Made by a program: the position numbers and the translations under genes. Positions 41,849 to 51,139 of a stretch of DNA of 64,000 nucleotides are shown here, in pieces (the first letter of the stretch is position 1; every line of letters starts with the position of its first letter). Source of the stretch: Paenibacillus naphthalenovorans (lineage in GTDB: Bacteria > Bacillota > Bacilli > Paenibacillales > NBRC-103111); assembly GCF_900099895.1 (NCBI RefSeq), contig NZ_FNDY01000001.1:310001-374000 (forward strand), written 5' to 3'. The notes below the pieces were generated by a model. It was not told the origin of the DNA and did not search any database. It saw only the letters and a program-made list of their open reading frames with translations.

Positions 41849-44509
41849 ATGACGGAAAGAAACAGCAAGACACCGAGAAAAGCATCCATGGAGAAAAAAC
41901 CGGCGTCGGGCAAGGTCAAAAAGAAGGCAAAGAAAGTTTCGATAGGAAAAGTGTTTTGGTGGACCTTCGTTGCAGGAGCAGTGGCGGCGATCTGTGCCAT
42001 GGGAGTGTATATCTTTATTATCGTCAACGGCAACCGGATCTTGACCGAAAATTTGGATAAATTAGAGTTTAGCGAAGCGTCCCACATTTATGATGTGCAT
42101 GGGCAGGAAGCGGGTTCGTTGAAAGTGGAAAACCGGGAGAATGTAGATTCGTCCGAAATTCCGGACCTGCTGAAAAAAGCTTTTGTTGCCACGGAGGACA
42201 AACGGTTCGAGGAACACGCAGGCGTTGACTTTTTGGGCATCGGCCGCGCTTTGGTCAAGGATATCGTCGCTCGCAGCATGGTGGAGGGCGGCAGTACGAT
42301 CACGCAGCAGTTGGCCAAAAACGTGTTCTTGAGCTCGGACAAAACGTTTTTCCGCAAAGCGACGGAGATGTCTATTGCGGTAGCGCTCGAGCAAAGATAT
42401 ACGAAAGATGAAATTTTAAGCTATTATTTAAATCGTATTTATTTTGGCAAGCGAGCTTACGGTGTGAAAGCGGCGTCCAAAGTATACTTCGGCGTGTCGG
42501 ATTTAAATCAACTGAAATTATGGCAAATGGCAACGCTCGCCGCTATGCCCAAGGCGCCGAATGCATATAATCCGTTGAACGATCCTGAAAAATCTATGGA
42601 GCGCCGGGCGGTTGTGCTTAAACTGATGCAGGAGCAAGGCTATATTACCGAAGCGCAGCGGGCGGAAGCGGCCGCCGTAGAGTATACGCCTCCGAAGGGT
42701 GTGGCGGAAAGCAATTACCAAACGTATATCGACTATGTGCTCAAGGAAGCGCAGGATATGTACGGCTTTGAGGAAGATGATTTGCTGCGGGGAGGGTATA
42801 AGATTTACACGACCTTAGACCCTGTAGCTCAGAGAATCATGGAACAAACGTATGCGAATAATAAATTTTTCCAAAAAGACGGTCCGCAGCAAAAAATGCA
42901 AAGCAGCATGGTCATTCTGAATAATGAGGATGGCGGCATCGTCGCCATGATCGGAGGAAGGGACTATGTGACGCGCGGGTTGAACCGTGCCGTGTCTCAA
43001 CCTAGACAGCCGGGTTCGGCGTTTAAACCGCTTGTGGTCTTCGCGCCTGCAATTGAAGAAAAAGGGTATACGCCATACTCGCGGCTTAGAGACGAACAGA
43101 GATCGTACAACGGGTATTCGCCCAGAAACTACGATGGCGTTTATCGCGGCGAGGTCACCATGCAGGAAGCGATCAGAAGATCGATCAACATGCCTGCCGT
43201 CGATCTGTTGAATGAGATCGGGGTCAGGACCGGCAGGGATTTCGTCCGCAAATTGGGAATTGAGCTGACGCCCGAGGATAACAACCTGGCCATTGCGCTG
43301 GGGGGATTGCACAAAGGTGTAACCACGCTTCAAATGGCCGGAGCTTACAGCGCATTTGCCAACAATGGGTATATGAACAAACCTCATGCGATTATCAAAA
43401 TTACGAATGACAAGGGTGAGGTGGCTTCGTTTAAAGAAGAGCGGAAGTCGCCTGTGATGAGCGCCAAAACGGCTTGGTATATGACCCAGATGCTTCGAAC
43501 GGTGGTTGAACCCGGGGGAACCGGTACGGCGGCAAAATTCGAACGTCCGGTTGCAGGTAAAACCGGCTCGACGCAGCTGGATATCAAAGGGTTGGAACGA
43601 TACATGCGGGACTTGTGGTTTGTCGGCTATACCCCGGAATGGACAGCTGCGGTCTGGATGGGATTCGACAAGACCGATTCGAAGCATTATGTATCGATGA
43701 GCAGCGGCAGCGCCGCGGCGATCTTCAAAGAAGTGATGCAGAAATCGCTGATGAATCGTCCGGTCAGGTCATTTAAGAGGCCGGCCGGCGTGGAGGAGCC
43801 TGCTGCGCCTCCAAAAGCAATCGGTGACTTGACGGCGGAATATCAACAGGATAAACGATCGGTCCATCTCCGTTGGAGCGGCGTGGGCTCCGGGGTATCG
43901 TATCAATTATTCCGCAAGGACAGCAACATGCAGGATTTCCCGGCAGAACCTCTCATCACCACGACAGCAACGGAAGTAAACGATATTTCCGCCATACAGC
44001 CGGATACTTATCAATATGTTGTTGTGCCGCTGAATGGGGAAAACAATACGGCAGGCCCGCGTTCCAACGTAGTATCCGTCACGGTTCCGGAGCAAGGCGA
44101 CGATTCGAATCCTTTGCATCCGGAGCTGCCGGGTACGGATCCGAATGAAGAGCAAGCGGATCCGAATGATCCTGGAACGGAATACCCAGACACTGGAGAG
44201 TCTGGAACAAGGCCGGGAGAGAGACCGGGAACAGGCCTGCCGGGAACCGATCGACCGGGGAACGGGTATGGTCCGGGAGGGCAGACGGGGCCAGGCCGTC
44301 AGAATGGCGGCAAACGTACACCGGATAGCGGCCAAAACGGTAGCGGCGCCGGCACCGATGAACCCCGCACAGACTCCGATAATGGTACCGGCGGCACAGG
44401 GCCGGCTCCTCCGGCAGACGGCTCCGGCGGACCCGGTATCCAGTTCCCGCCGGCCTCCGAGCCTGGGGCCGTCATACCTGAGGAGCCGATACCAGGATGG
44501 GTACGCTGA
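41849..44509 (+). CDS. Class A penicillin-binding protein, PBP1A family
   Basis: An 886-residue bifunctional cell-wall synthase. A Lys-rich cytosolic tail (~1-32) and one membrane helix (~34-58) precede the GT51 glycosyltransferase (FVATEDKRFEEHAGVDFLGI with the catalytic Glu near 116, GGSTITQQLAKNVFL). The transpeptidase domain has SxxK in QPGSAFKPL near residue 389, SIN in RRSINMPA, and KTG in AGKTGST near residue 570. A fibronectin-III-like segment (~665-745) is followed by ~140 residues of Gly/Pro/Asp/Thr-rich low complexity. It stands alone after the hfq terminator. Confidence 0.95.
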   Translation: MTERNSKTPRKASMEKKPASGKVKKKAKKVSIGKVFWWTFVAGAVAAICAMGVYIFIIVNGNRILTENLDKLEFSEASHIYDVHGQEAGSLKVENRENVDSSEIPDLLKKAFVATEDKRFEEHAGVDFLGIGRALVKDIVARSMVEGGSTITQQLAKNVFLSSDKTFFRKATEMSIAVALEQRYTKDEILSYYLNRIYFGKRAYGVKAASKVYFGVSDLNQLKLWQMATLAAMPKAPNAYNPLNDPEKSMERRAVVLKLMQEQGYITEAQRAEAAAVEYTPPKGVAESNYQTYIDYVLKEAQDMYGFEEDDLLRGGYKIYTTLDPVAQRIMEQTYANNKFFQKDGPQQKMQSSMVILNNEDGGIVAMIGGRDYVTRGLNRAVSQPRQPGSAFKPLVVFAPAIEEKGYTPYSRLRDEQRSYNGYSPRNYDGVYRGEVTMQEAIRRSINMPAVDLLNEIGVRTGRDFVRKLGIELTPEDNNLAIALGGLHKGVTTLQMAGAYSAFANNGYMNKPHAIIKITNDKGEVASFKEERKSPVMSAKTAWYMTQMLRTVVEPGGTGTAAKFERPVAGKTGSTQLDIKGLERYMRDLWFVGYTPEWTAAVWMGFDKTDSKHYVSMSSGSAAAIFKEVMQKSLMNRPVRSFKRPAGVEEPAAPPKAIGDLTAEYQQDKRSVHLRWSGVGSGVSYQLFRKDSNMQDFPAEPLITTTATEVNDISAIQPDTYQYVVVPLNGENNTAGPRSNVVSVTVPEQGDDSNPLHPELPGTDPNEEQADPNDPGTEYPDTGESGTRPGERPGTGLPGTDRPGNGYGPGGQTGPGRQNGGKRTPDSGQNGSGAGTDEPRTDSDNGTGGTGPAPPADGSGGPGIQFPPASEPGAVIPEEPIPGWVR

Positions 44510-44638
44510 GCTTCGAACGCTCAAAGGCAGTAATGAGGCACTTCGTTTGGTTTTTTAATTTTGCGTACATCCGTAGTATAATGAACACCGGATACTAACC
44601 GCATTTCGACATAACAGCATTGGAGTGAATTGCTAAGG

Positions 44639-45337
44639 ATGAAAGCTTTGCGATTACGAAAAATAGCCATTTGGTTCTGCACTGCGGCGCTCCTGGCCCT
44701 GATGATGACGGGCTGCGGTACGAAAACAGCGCCTTCGAATACGGGGAACGCTCCTCAAAGCGGCGGCCAGCCTGCCGGGCAAAATGCATCGGCCCAAGAG
44801 CCGGCCGGGAAGAAATCCTGGTCATCTCCTCCAGAGATGAAGATTGATCCGAACAAAACGTATCATGCGAAGGTGACGACTTCCAAAGGCACATTCACGA
44901 TCGAGCTGTTCGCCAAAGACGCTCCGAAGACGGTTAACAATTTTGTCTTCCTATCGAGAGAAGGCTTCTATAACGACATCACGTTCCACCGGATCATCCA
45001 GTCGTTTATGATCCAAACCGGCGACCCGCTCGGCAATGGAACGGGAGGTCCCGGCTATAAGTTCGAGGATGAACTGAATTCGCCTCATCAATATGAGCCG
45101 GGCATTGTCGCTATGGCGAACTCGGGCAAAAACACGAACGGCAGCCAGTTTTTCATTTGTACGGGCGAGGACAGCAAAGGCCTGCCCAAGAAATATACCA
45201 TTTTCGGCAAAGTCGTGGAGGGCATGGATGTTGTGCTGAACATCGCCGCTACACCGGTGAAGCAAGGGAATGAGCCGACGCCGAGCGTACCGACGGAGAA
45301 AGTCACGATCCAATCGATAGAGATAACTGAAAAATAG
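44639..45337 (+). CDS. Lipoprotein peptidyl-prolyl cis-trans isomerase (cyclophilin type)
   Basis: A 232-residue extracellular foldase. The lipobox LMMTGC ends a signal peptide at residue ~27, followed by a Gly/Ser/Gln-rich linker. The cyclophilin domain (from ~80) shows FTIELFAKDAPKTVNNFVFL, DITFHRIIQSFMIQTGDPLG, NGSQFFICT and FGKVVEGMDVV; the catalytic Arg is in FHRIIQ. The ATG at 44639 is chosen because GGAGTG is 11 bases upstream, whereas the TTG at 44630 is only 2 bases from it. It is followed by a perfect terminator. Confidence 0.92.
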   Translation: MKALRLRKIAIWFCTAALLALMMTGCGTKTAPSNTGNAPQSGGQPAGQNASAQEPAGKKSWSSPPEMKIDPNKTYHAKVTTSKGTFTIELFAKDAPKTVNNFVFLSREGFYNDITFHRIIQSFMIQTGDPLGNGTGGPGYKFEDELNSPHQYEPGIVAMANSGKNTNGSQFFICTGEDSKGLPKKYTIFGKVVEGMDVVLNIAATPVKQGNEPTPSVPTEKVTIQSIEITEK

Positions 45338-45338
45338 A

Positions 45339-45368
45339 AAGCAGCGTGGTTCGCCACGCTGCTTTTTT
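45339..45368 (+). terminator. Terminator of the cyclophilin gene
   Basis: AAGCAGCGTGG and its perfect complement enclose a TTCG tetraloop and run into T6, immediately after the stop codon. Confidence 0.95.
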
Positions 45369-45479
45369 GACATCAAACCCGGGGAGAAAGAGTCGTATGT
45401 ATCCGGCTGTGGTTAAATATTTTTATGGAGAACGGAACGAAACGACAACTTCCATCGTCATTAAAGGGGAGAAGTACTT

Positions 45480-46205
45480 ATGACGCTTCATATTAGCGGC
45501 TGCCCTGAACCGGATGCTTCGGCATCCGCTCCCGGCACGCCGTCATTAGATGGCCGCTGCTGTTTGCTGCTGCACGGATTTACCGGCGGACCTTACGAGG
45601 TCATGCCCCTGGCCGAGCATTTGCGCGAGCAAGGCTTTCATTGTCATGTGCCTACGCTGCCTGGTCATGATCAAGGCTTGAAGGGACTCGGTGACGTCAC
45701 ATGGCGGGATTGGCTGAGAGCGGCTGCGCGGGAGGCCGATCGGCTTGCGCGGCAGTTTGGGGAGATTGAGGTAGTAGGCTTTTCCATGGGCGGACTCCTC
45801 TCCGCTTATCTGGCCAACCGCTTCCCAGTACGCAGGCTGGTGCTGCTTAATGCCGCGGCGATTTACTTCAGCCCGTACTTGTTTATTCGCGATTTGGCCG
45901 GCCGCCTCCGCTGCAGGGACTTGGAGCCATTGTACCGTATTAAACATACGCCTCTTCCTGCAGCCCTTCAATTTACGAAGCTGGCTCGTTATACGAAGCT
46001 GCGTGAGCTGCCGCGGATTACGGTACCGACGCTGATTGCTCAAGGAAAACGGGATCCAATTGTACACCCCCGAAGCGCGGAGTATATTTACCGCAAGCTG
46101 AAGGGGGAAAGGGAATTGATTTACTTTCCTCATTCCCGTCATCTGATTTGCATGGAGCCGGAAGCGCCGCAATTATTTGCAGCGGTGGAGCGTTTTTTGA
46201 AATGA
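45480..46205 (+). CDS. Alpha/beta hydrolase, Est30-like carboxylesterase
   Basis: A 241-residue cytosolic esterase. The oxyanion region is LLLHGFTGGPYEVMPLAEHL, the nucleophile Ser is in EVVGFSMGGLLSAYL near residue 102, the acid is Asp in IAQGKRDPIVH and the base is His in PHSRHLICME. It matches the monoglyceride lipase/Est30 group of Bacillales. An extra, Cys-containing N-terminal ~25 residues precede the core. AAAGGGGAG supports the ATG. The next gene begins 7 bases after its stop. Confidence 0.9.
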   Translation: MTLHISGCPEPDASASAPGTPSLDGRCCLLLHGFTGGPYEVMPLAEHLREQGFHCHVPTLPGHDQGLKGLGDVTWRDWLRAAAREADRLARQFGEIEVVGFSMGGLLSAYLANRFPVRRLVLLNAAAIYFSPYLFIRDLAGRLRCRDLEPLYRIKHTPLPAALQFTKLARYTKLRELPRITVPTLIAQGKRDPIVHPRSAEYIYRKLKGERELIYFPHSRHLICMEPEAPQLFAAVERFLK

Positions 46206-46212
46206 TTGGGGT

Positions 46213-46884
46213 ATGGGAGTGTTCGGTTTGAAAGTGAAGGTAAGAAGAGGAAATTCTGCGCCCCGGTTGGCGAAAGCTTTAAGGTTTCCGGTCAAAGTGA
46301 TGCTGATGGTTACGGCCATCGCTCTCCTGTGGGTGCTATTCATTCAATGGAAGATGGCCAGCTTGCCGGAAGGCAAGCTCCCGCCCAAAGAGGTAGGGAT
46401 CGTGCTAGGCGCCGCACTGTGGCAAACGGAACCGAGTCCGGCATTACAGGAGCGCTTGAACCGTGCGGTTCAATTGTATGAATCGGGTACCATTAAACAT
46501 ATTATTGTATCCGGCGGATACGATCATGCGAACGCCGAGCTTACGGAAGCGGAAGGCATGCGCAATTATCTGGTGGATAAGGGGGTCCGCCAGAGCGACA
46601 TCTACCTGGAAAATGAAGCAACGAACACTTACGAAAATATGCTGTTCAGCCAAAAAATCATGCGCAGTAACGGCTGGACCTCGTCCGTCATTATAACTCA
46701 CCGTTATCACGCCGTAAGGGCGCTCGATATCGCCCGGTTTCTGGGATATGAAGACCCCGCGGTCTCGCCAATGGATTCCAGGGTGCTCATGATGGCCTGG
46801 CATAAAGGCAGGGAGACATTAGCCTTAACCAAATGGCAGTGGGACAAGGTCAGGATGGTATTCGGACAGCAGACGGAAATCTGA
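46213..46884 (+). CDS. YdcF/SanA-type DUF218 membrane-anchored protein
   Basis: A 223-residue protein with one N-terminal helix (VKVMLMVTAIALLWVLFIQW, ~28-47) and an external DUF218 domain: VGIVLGAALWQTEPSPALQE, HIIVSGGYD, YLENEATNTYENMLFSQKIM and VIITHRYHAVRALDIARFLG. The family is implicated in envelope barrier functions (SanA, ElyC) in other bacteria. The start is uncertain: ATG at 46213 follows GGGG closely, while TTG at 46228 has GGGAG at a good distance. Probably co-transcribed with the esterase. Confidence 0.85.
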   Translation: MGVFGLKVKVRRGNSAPRLAKALRFPVKVMLMVTAIALLWVLFIQWKMASLPEGKLPPKEVGIVLGAALWQTEPSPALQERLNRAVQLYESGTIKHIIVSGGYDHANAELTEAEGMRNYLVDKGVRQSDIYLENEATNTYENMLFSQKIMRSNGWTSSVIITHRYHAVRALDIARFLGYEDPAVSPMDSRVLMMAWHKGRETLALTKWQWDKVRMVFGQQTEI

Positions 46885-46997
46885 ATAGCGGAATAGAATG
46901 GCAGGTTGGCGAGGCACAATGCGGGAACGGTTTCTTTTCCATAAACAAGCTGATATAATAAAGCTACACCTGTTTGAACGTAAAGGAGAGGAATGAC

Positions 46998-47192
46998 TTG
47001 CCTGGTAATATCGGTATCGGCGGTCTCGTATTGATCGTGATCGTAGTATTGCTGCTGTTCGGACCGTCCAAGCTTCCCGAGCTGGGGAGAGCCTTCGGCA
47101 GAACGCTGAGCGAATTTAAGGAATCCACTCGCGGCCTCGTATCCGGGGATAAAGAAGATAACAGCAAGCCTCAGGATGAGAAAAAATCATAA
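46998..47192 (+). CDS. tatA: Sec-independent translocase subunit TatA (copy 1)
   Basis: A 64-residue TatA/E: one membrane helix ([17 protein letters not shown]), the [20 protein letters not shown] hinge and amphipathic helix, and a short charged tail. The start is TTG at 46998 behind AAAGGAGAGG (46982-46991). Its hinge region is identical over 26 bases to that of the second tatA at 49935 (47058-47083 versus 49998-50023). It has its own terminator and a divergently encoded GNAT gene separates it from the phosphatase. Confidence 0.92.
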   Translation: MPGNIGIGGLVLIVIVVLLLFGPSKLPELGRAFGRTLSEFKESTRGLVSGDKEDNSKPQDEKKS

Positions 47193-47204
47193 GTGTATTT
47201 ACTG

Positions 47205-47255
47205 AAACTCCCTGCTGCGTATGCTGCTGAAAGCTTACGGAACAGGGAGTTTTTT
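47205..47255. terminator. Terminator between tatA and the GNAT gene
   Basis: AAACTCCCTG (47205-47214) pairs with 47243-47252 and is followed by a T6 run. It may serve the convergent GNAT gene as well. Confidence 0.78.
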
Positions 47256-47265
47256 ATGCATAAAG

Positions 47266-48039
47266 TTATGATGAAGTCTGTGTACGATAATGAAACCCGT
47301 AGAGTCTTTTGTAGCCTGTACTGCTATACAGCCGAATCGCGGGGGCATTGTCGTTCATGACCTGCAAGTACAATCGGGAGGCTCCATGGTCGCGGCTCCA
47401 CTGGGCCAATTCGTGCAGAAGCAGCTTTCCCAGTCCGCGGCCGCGTTCCTGAGGATGAATCACAACATTGACGAAACCTGCCCAACCATCCTCGGCAACG
47501 GCCATACCTGCCCCAACGCACCGCTCTCCGTCAATCAGGCTCACAAACCCTTTGTCGGGCTTCACCCGATGGAATAAGCCGTCATAAAAACCGGCAGCCT
47601 CGGATTTAAACCCTTCCATATGTATAAAATGCTCCACCCACGCCGGGTCATGCCGATGCTGGACGACCGTTTTGATTTTGGTGTTACGGGATGCTTCGGT
47701 CCTTTCGCAAACCTCGTCCGTATCGGCGATCATTACGGAGCATGGGGTTTCCTTTGCATATCCTTGCCGCTCCAGCCAAGCGTCCAAGCCCGCGGGCGAT
47801 GCGTCGCTGATATGATATCGCAAGGGAAGAAGGTGCTTCCGGTAGAATGCCTCGGCCATCTTGGGCCTGGCGTCATCCAGCTGCCAAGGCCCTGTGCCGT
47901 CGGATGTCCAGATGCTGTTCGCCCGTCTGGTGATCCCGCCGGAGGCCCGAAAAAACCAACCGTTGTGGTATTCTTCCGTCTCCGCGGGCCATGTCCTCAG
48001 GGCCAATGACTCGATATATGAAAAAAAGGCCGTGCTCAA
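47266..48039 (-). CDS. GNAT-family N-acetyltransferase
   Basis: A 257-residue protein whose C-terminal ~100 residues are a GNAT domain, with the acetyl-CoA motif VVIHPQERGRGLGKLLLHEL and NAPAIRLYSSTGYKRLYGFH. The N-terminal half (SLALRTWPAETEEYHNGWFF, RRANSIWTSDG) is a degenerate second GNAT-like domain seen in the two-domain group. It transfers acetyl groups to an unknown amine. The start is TTG at 48039 with GAGGAG some 12 bases before. It is convergent with tatA and divergent from phoX. Confidence 0.82.
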   Translation of the reverse strand: MSTAFFSYIESLALRTWPAETEEYHNGWFFRASGGITRRANSIWTSDGTGPWQLDDARPKMAEAFYRKHLLPLRYHISDASPAGLDAWLERQGYAKETPCSVMIADTDEVCERTEASRNTKIKTVVQHRHDPAWVEHFIHMEGFKSEAAGFYDGLFHRVKPDKGFVSLIDGERCVGAGMAVAEDGWAGFVNVVIHPQERGRGLGKLLLHELAQWSRDHGASRLYLQVMNDNAPAIRLYSSTGYKRLYGFHYRTQTSS

Positions 48040-48240
48040 TGTCTCGTTCGACTCCTCGTTTATAGGTTATATCCGACAATTCATGAATAAATATACGATA
48101 AAATAGATGAATATACAATGCATTTTCATACGCTCATTTACAAAAAATCCATACCGCCTTAATCTTCCTTTTACGTTTGACCCGTATGATAGCTTTGAAA
48201 ACAATCATTACCAATACGGAGAAACGGACGGTGTAATGGT

Positions 48241-49917
48241 ATGGAGATGAACAGAAGAAAGTTTCTTGCTTATTTGGGTACAGGTACGGCTGCGCTGGCC
48301 GCCGCATCTGCCGGACTAGGGTCCCTGACCGGCGGCGATAAAGCCTATGCCGCCAGGACGGCTGACCACTTGTTTGGTTACAAAAGCAACAAAGTGTCCG
48401 GTTTTTTTGAGCCGATTGCGCACAGTAAGGTAGACGATGTGATTCTTCCAAAAGGATTTAAATACGATGTGGTGGCTGCGTACGGAGACGTCATTAACGA
48501 AGCAGGAGATACGTTTGGTTTTAACAATGATTTTACCGTCTATTTTCCGATCGACGGCTCCAATACGCACGGCTTGCTGTGGGTAAACCATGAATACTCC
48601 AGCGATGTGTTCGTCCATGGCCAGCCGGGCGCCGACGGGAATTATACGGCGGAGCAGATCAAGAAAATGCTGTATGTTCAGGGCGGGTCGGTCATCGAAG
48701 TGCGCCGCGACGAAAAAGGGGTCTGGAAGCTCGACACCCAATCGAAATACGCACGCCGCGTGACCGGTTTGACGCCAACGAAATTAGTGGGTCCTGCTGC
48801 AGGAACGAAGGCGGTGAATGGGGCGGTGAATGTTCAGGGAACATTCGCGAACTGTTCCGGCGGCATGACGCTGTGGAACACGCTGCTGACCTGTGAGGAA
48901 AACTTTGAAGAGACGTCCGGACAAGCGGGGCTGGATGCTACGCACTACGGGTGGGTTGTGGAAGTCGATCCGTTTGATCCGACATTTGAAATCCGCAAGC
49001 ACACCGCGCTCGGCCGCTTTAACCATGAGAATACGGCGATGGGCCTTAGCAAAGACGGCCGTGTCGTTGTATACATGGGAGACGACAAGAAGGATGCCTG
49101 TGTGTACAAATTCGTTTCCAAGAACAATTATGTACCCGAAATGGGTCGCGCCAATACGGCTCTGCTGACGGAAGGAACGCTCTACGCTGCGGATTTGAAG
49201 AAAGGCAAGTGGATTGCTCTTACTATCGAAGCCGTCCAGAAAGCATTGAAGGATGAAAAATTCAAGGTGCCTAGCCTGATTAAAGCGACAAAAGAAGAGC
49301 TCGCGGCCAAATTCCAGACGCAGGCGGATGTTTGTGTGAATACGCACGAAGCGGCCTTGATTCTTGGCGCAACGCCGACGGATCGTCCTGAGGACATCGA
49401 AATTTGTCTTTTTGACAATACCTTCTTCGTAGCTCACACCAACAATGACAATCACGGGAACATTCACGGGCACATCACCCGCTTCTTTGAGAAAGACAGT
49501 GACCTTGGCGCGATGGAATTTGACTTTGAGATTTTTGCCGCAGGCGGACGCCAAAGCGGCTTCAGCGCGCCGGACAACCTTACCTTCGACAGCAACGGCA
49601 ATCTGTGGACAGTAACCGATATATCTTCAGGCAGCTTGAACAAGGGAGTATTCACTTCGTTTGCCAACAACGGCATGTTTGTGATCCCGACAACGGGTCC
49701 GAATATGGGAGTTGCGATGCAGTTTGCTTCCGCTCCGGTCGAAGCCGAGATGACAGGCCCCTGGTTTACACCCGATGAAAGCACCTTGTTCCTCGCCGTG
49801 CAGCATCCGGGTGAAAACACGACAGATCCAAGCAAACCGACCAGCACTTGGCCGCGCCGTCCGGGAGATACGATGCCTCGTCCGGCCGTGATCGCGATTA
49901 CCGGTTTTCAATTTTAA
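48241..49917 (+). CDS. Tat-exported PhoX/DUF839-family phosphatase
   Basis: A 558-residue exported enzyme. The N-terminus is a twin-arginine signal: MNRRKFLAYLGTGTAALAAA, then a hydrophobic stretch and AYA-type cleavage near residue 37. The mature part has the DUF839/PhoX core: DDVILPKGFKYDVVAAYGDV, FGFNNDFTVYFPIDGSNTHG, LLWVNHEYSSDVFVHG, FNHENTAMGLSKDGRVVVYM and GFSAPDNLTFDSNGNLW. PhoX enzymes are Fe/Ca-dependent alkaline phosphatases folded in the cytosol before export. tatA copy 2 follows after 17 bases, then tatC, as a dedicated export cassette. No clear ribosome binding site precedes the start, so ATG 48247 is possible. Confidence 0.88.
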   Translation: MEMNRRKFLAYLGTGTAALAAASAGLGSLTGGDKAYAARTADHLFGYKSNKVSGFFEPIAHSKVDDVILPKGFKYDVVAAYGDVINEAGDTFGFNNDFTVYFPIDGSNTHGLLWVNHEYSSDVFVHGQPGADGNYTAEQIKKMLYVQGGSVIEVRRDEKGVWKLDTQSKYARRVTGLTPTKLVGPAAGTKAVNGAVNVQGTFANCSGGMTLWNTLLTCEENFEETSGQAGLDATHYGWVVEVDPFDPTFEIRKHTALGRFNHENTAMGLSKDGRVVVYMGDDKKDACVYKFVSKNNYVPEMGRANTALLTEGTLYAADLKKGKWIALTIEAVQKALKDEKFKVPSLIKATKEELAAKFQTQADVCVNTHEAALILGATPTDRPEDIEICLFDNTFFVAHTNNDNHGNIHGHITRFFEKDSDLGAMEFDFEIFAAGGRQSGFSAPDNLTFDSNGNLWTVTDISSGSLNKGVFTSFANNGMFVIPTTGPNMGVAMQFASAPVEAEMTGPWFTPDESTLFLAVQHPGENTTDPSKPTSTWPRRPGDTMPRPAVIAITGFQF

Positions 49918-49934
49918 TAAGGAGCTGACTTTAC

Positions 49935-50207
49935 ATGCCGTTTGGTAATATCGGGATTCCCGGATTGATCTTAATCTTAATCATTGCCTTAATCATTTTC
50001 GGACCGTCCAAGCTTCCCGAGCTCGGAAGAGCTTTTGGCCGTACCTTGAGTGAATTTAAAAGCGCCACGAAGGGATTGATCGGTGGAGACGAAGAGAAGA
50101 CCGATAACGACAAGACACAGGAGAAACCCGCCTCCGCTGCCGTTGCCAACGCTTCGCCGGCTGAAACCAAGCCTCACTTGATTGCTGTCGAGAAAACACA
50201 GTCTTAA
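49935..50207 (+). CDS. tatA: Sec-independent translocase subunit TatA (copy 2)
   Basis: A 90-residue TatA: helix [37 protein letters not shown] hinge and amphipathic helix, and a longer Ala/Thr-rich charged tail than copy 1. AAGGAGC precedes the ATG. It directly follows the twin-arginine phosphatase gene and precedes tatC by 91 bases, matching the phoD-tatAd-tatCd logic of B. subtilis. The 26-base identity with copy 1 in the hinge suggests duplication or gene conversion. Confidence 0.93.
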   Translation: MPFGNIGIPGLILILIIALIIFGPSKLPELGRAFGRTLSEFKSATKGLIGGDEEKTDNDKTQEKPASAAVANASPAETKPHLIAVEKTQS

Positions 50208-50298
50208 TGCAAGCCAATATGCGCGCTTCCGGTGGACAAGCGAACCCCCTCCGCTTGTTTCATACCGGAAGCGATCTTTTGATTACGGAGGAAATCTC

Positions 50299-51027
50299 AT
50301 GGCACAACAAGATCAGGAATTGCAAGTAATCACTCATTTGGAAGAAATGAGAAGGCGTTTGATCGTGACTTTGTGCTCCTTCCTGGTTGCGCTTGCCGCC
50401 GCCTTTTTATATGCCAAACCGATATATGCCTGGCTGGTTCGCGACATGGAAGGCAGGCTTACCGTACTGGGTCCGACCGATTTGCTGTGGGTGTATCTGA
50501 TGATCTCCGGCGTGTTTGCGATTGCGGTGACCATACCTGTTGCAGGCATCCAGACATGGGGCTTTGTCAAACCGGCGTTAAAGCCCGATGAGAGAAGGGC
50601 GGCGCTCGCTTTCATTCCCGCTCTTGCCGTTCTGTTTGCTGCAGGGATCTCTTTCGGTTATTTTGTTTTATTTCCGATGGTGCTCTCCTTTATGAAGGAA
50701 ATGGCCCAGGATCAAGTACTGATGATGTATACGGCGGACAAATATTTCCGTTTTATGCTGAACCTTACTTTACCGTTTGGGCTGCTGTTTGAAATGCCGG
50801 CGATTGTGATGTTTTTGACGAAAATCGGGCTGATTAATCCTGTTAAGCTGGCGAAAGCGAGAAAAGTTGCCTATTTTGTTTTGGTTGTCGTTTCCATTAC
50901 GGTCACGCCGCCGGATTTCATATCCGATATTCTGGTAATTATCCCGCTGCTGCTGCTTTATGAATTCAGCATTTCGTTATCCAAATGGGTGTATAAGAAG
51001 AAGCTGACGCTGGCGGCGGAGTCCTGA
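50299..51027 (+). CDS. tatC: Sec-independent translocase subunit TatC
   Basis: A 242-residue protein with six predicted helices. The N-terminal recognition site is ITHLEEMRRRLIVTLCSFL, followed by TDLLWVYLMISGVFAIAVTI, FVKPALKPDERRAALAFIP and AYFVLVVVSITVTPPDFISD. TatC binds the RR signal peptide. ATG at 50299 with GGAGGAAATCTC fixes the start; the frame is open 39 codons upstream into the tatA end without family similarity. A terminator closes the operon. Confidence 0.95.
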   Translation: MAQQDQELQVITHLEEMRRRLIVTLCSFLVALAAAFLYAKPIYAWLVRDMEGRLTVLGPTDLLWVYLMISGVFAIAVTIPVAGIQTWGFVKPALKPDERRAALAFIPALAVLFAAGISFGYFVLFPMVLSFMKEMAQDQVLMMYTADKYFRFMLNLTLPFGLLFEMPAIVMFLTKIGLINPVKLAKARKVAYFVLVVVSITVTPPDFISDILVIIPLLLLYEFSISLSKWVYKKKLTLAAES

Positions 51028-51039
51028 TGGCTGCGTGCT

Positions 51040-51070
51040 GCGCTTGCCCCGGAAGGCAGGCGCTTTTTTG
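51040..51070 (+). terminator. Terminator of the phoX-tatAC unit
   Basis: GCGCTTGCC (51040-51048) pairs with 51055-51063 (one wobble) around CCGGAA, followed by T6. Confidence 0.85.
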
Positions 51071-51139
51071 TTAGAAGAAAAAATATGCTATCCAAGGAAC
51101 TCCGGACATAGTACGATAGTTTACAAGGAATGAAGGGAG

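Noticed and set aside
48040-48240. PhoP box expected before the PhoX-like phosphatase
   Set aside because: Only a single TTTACA was seen, without the regular direct repeats needed for a PhoP site.
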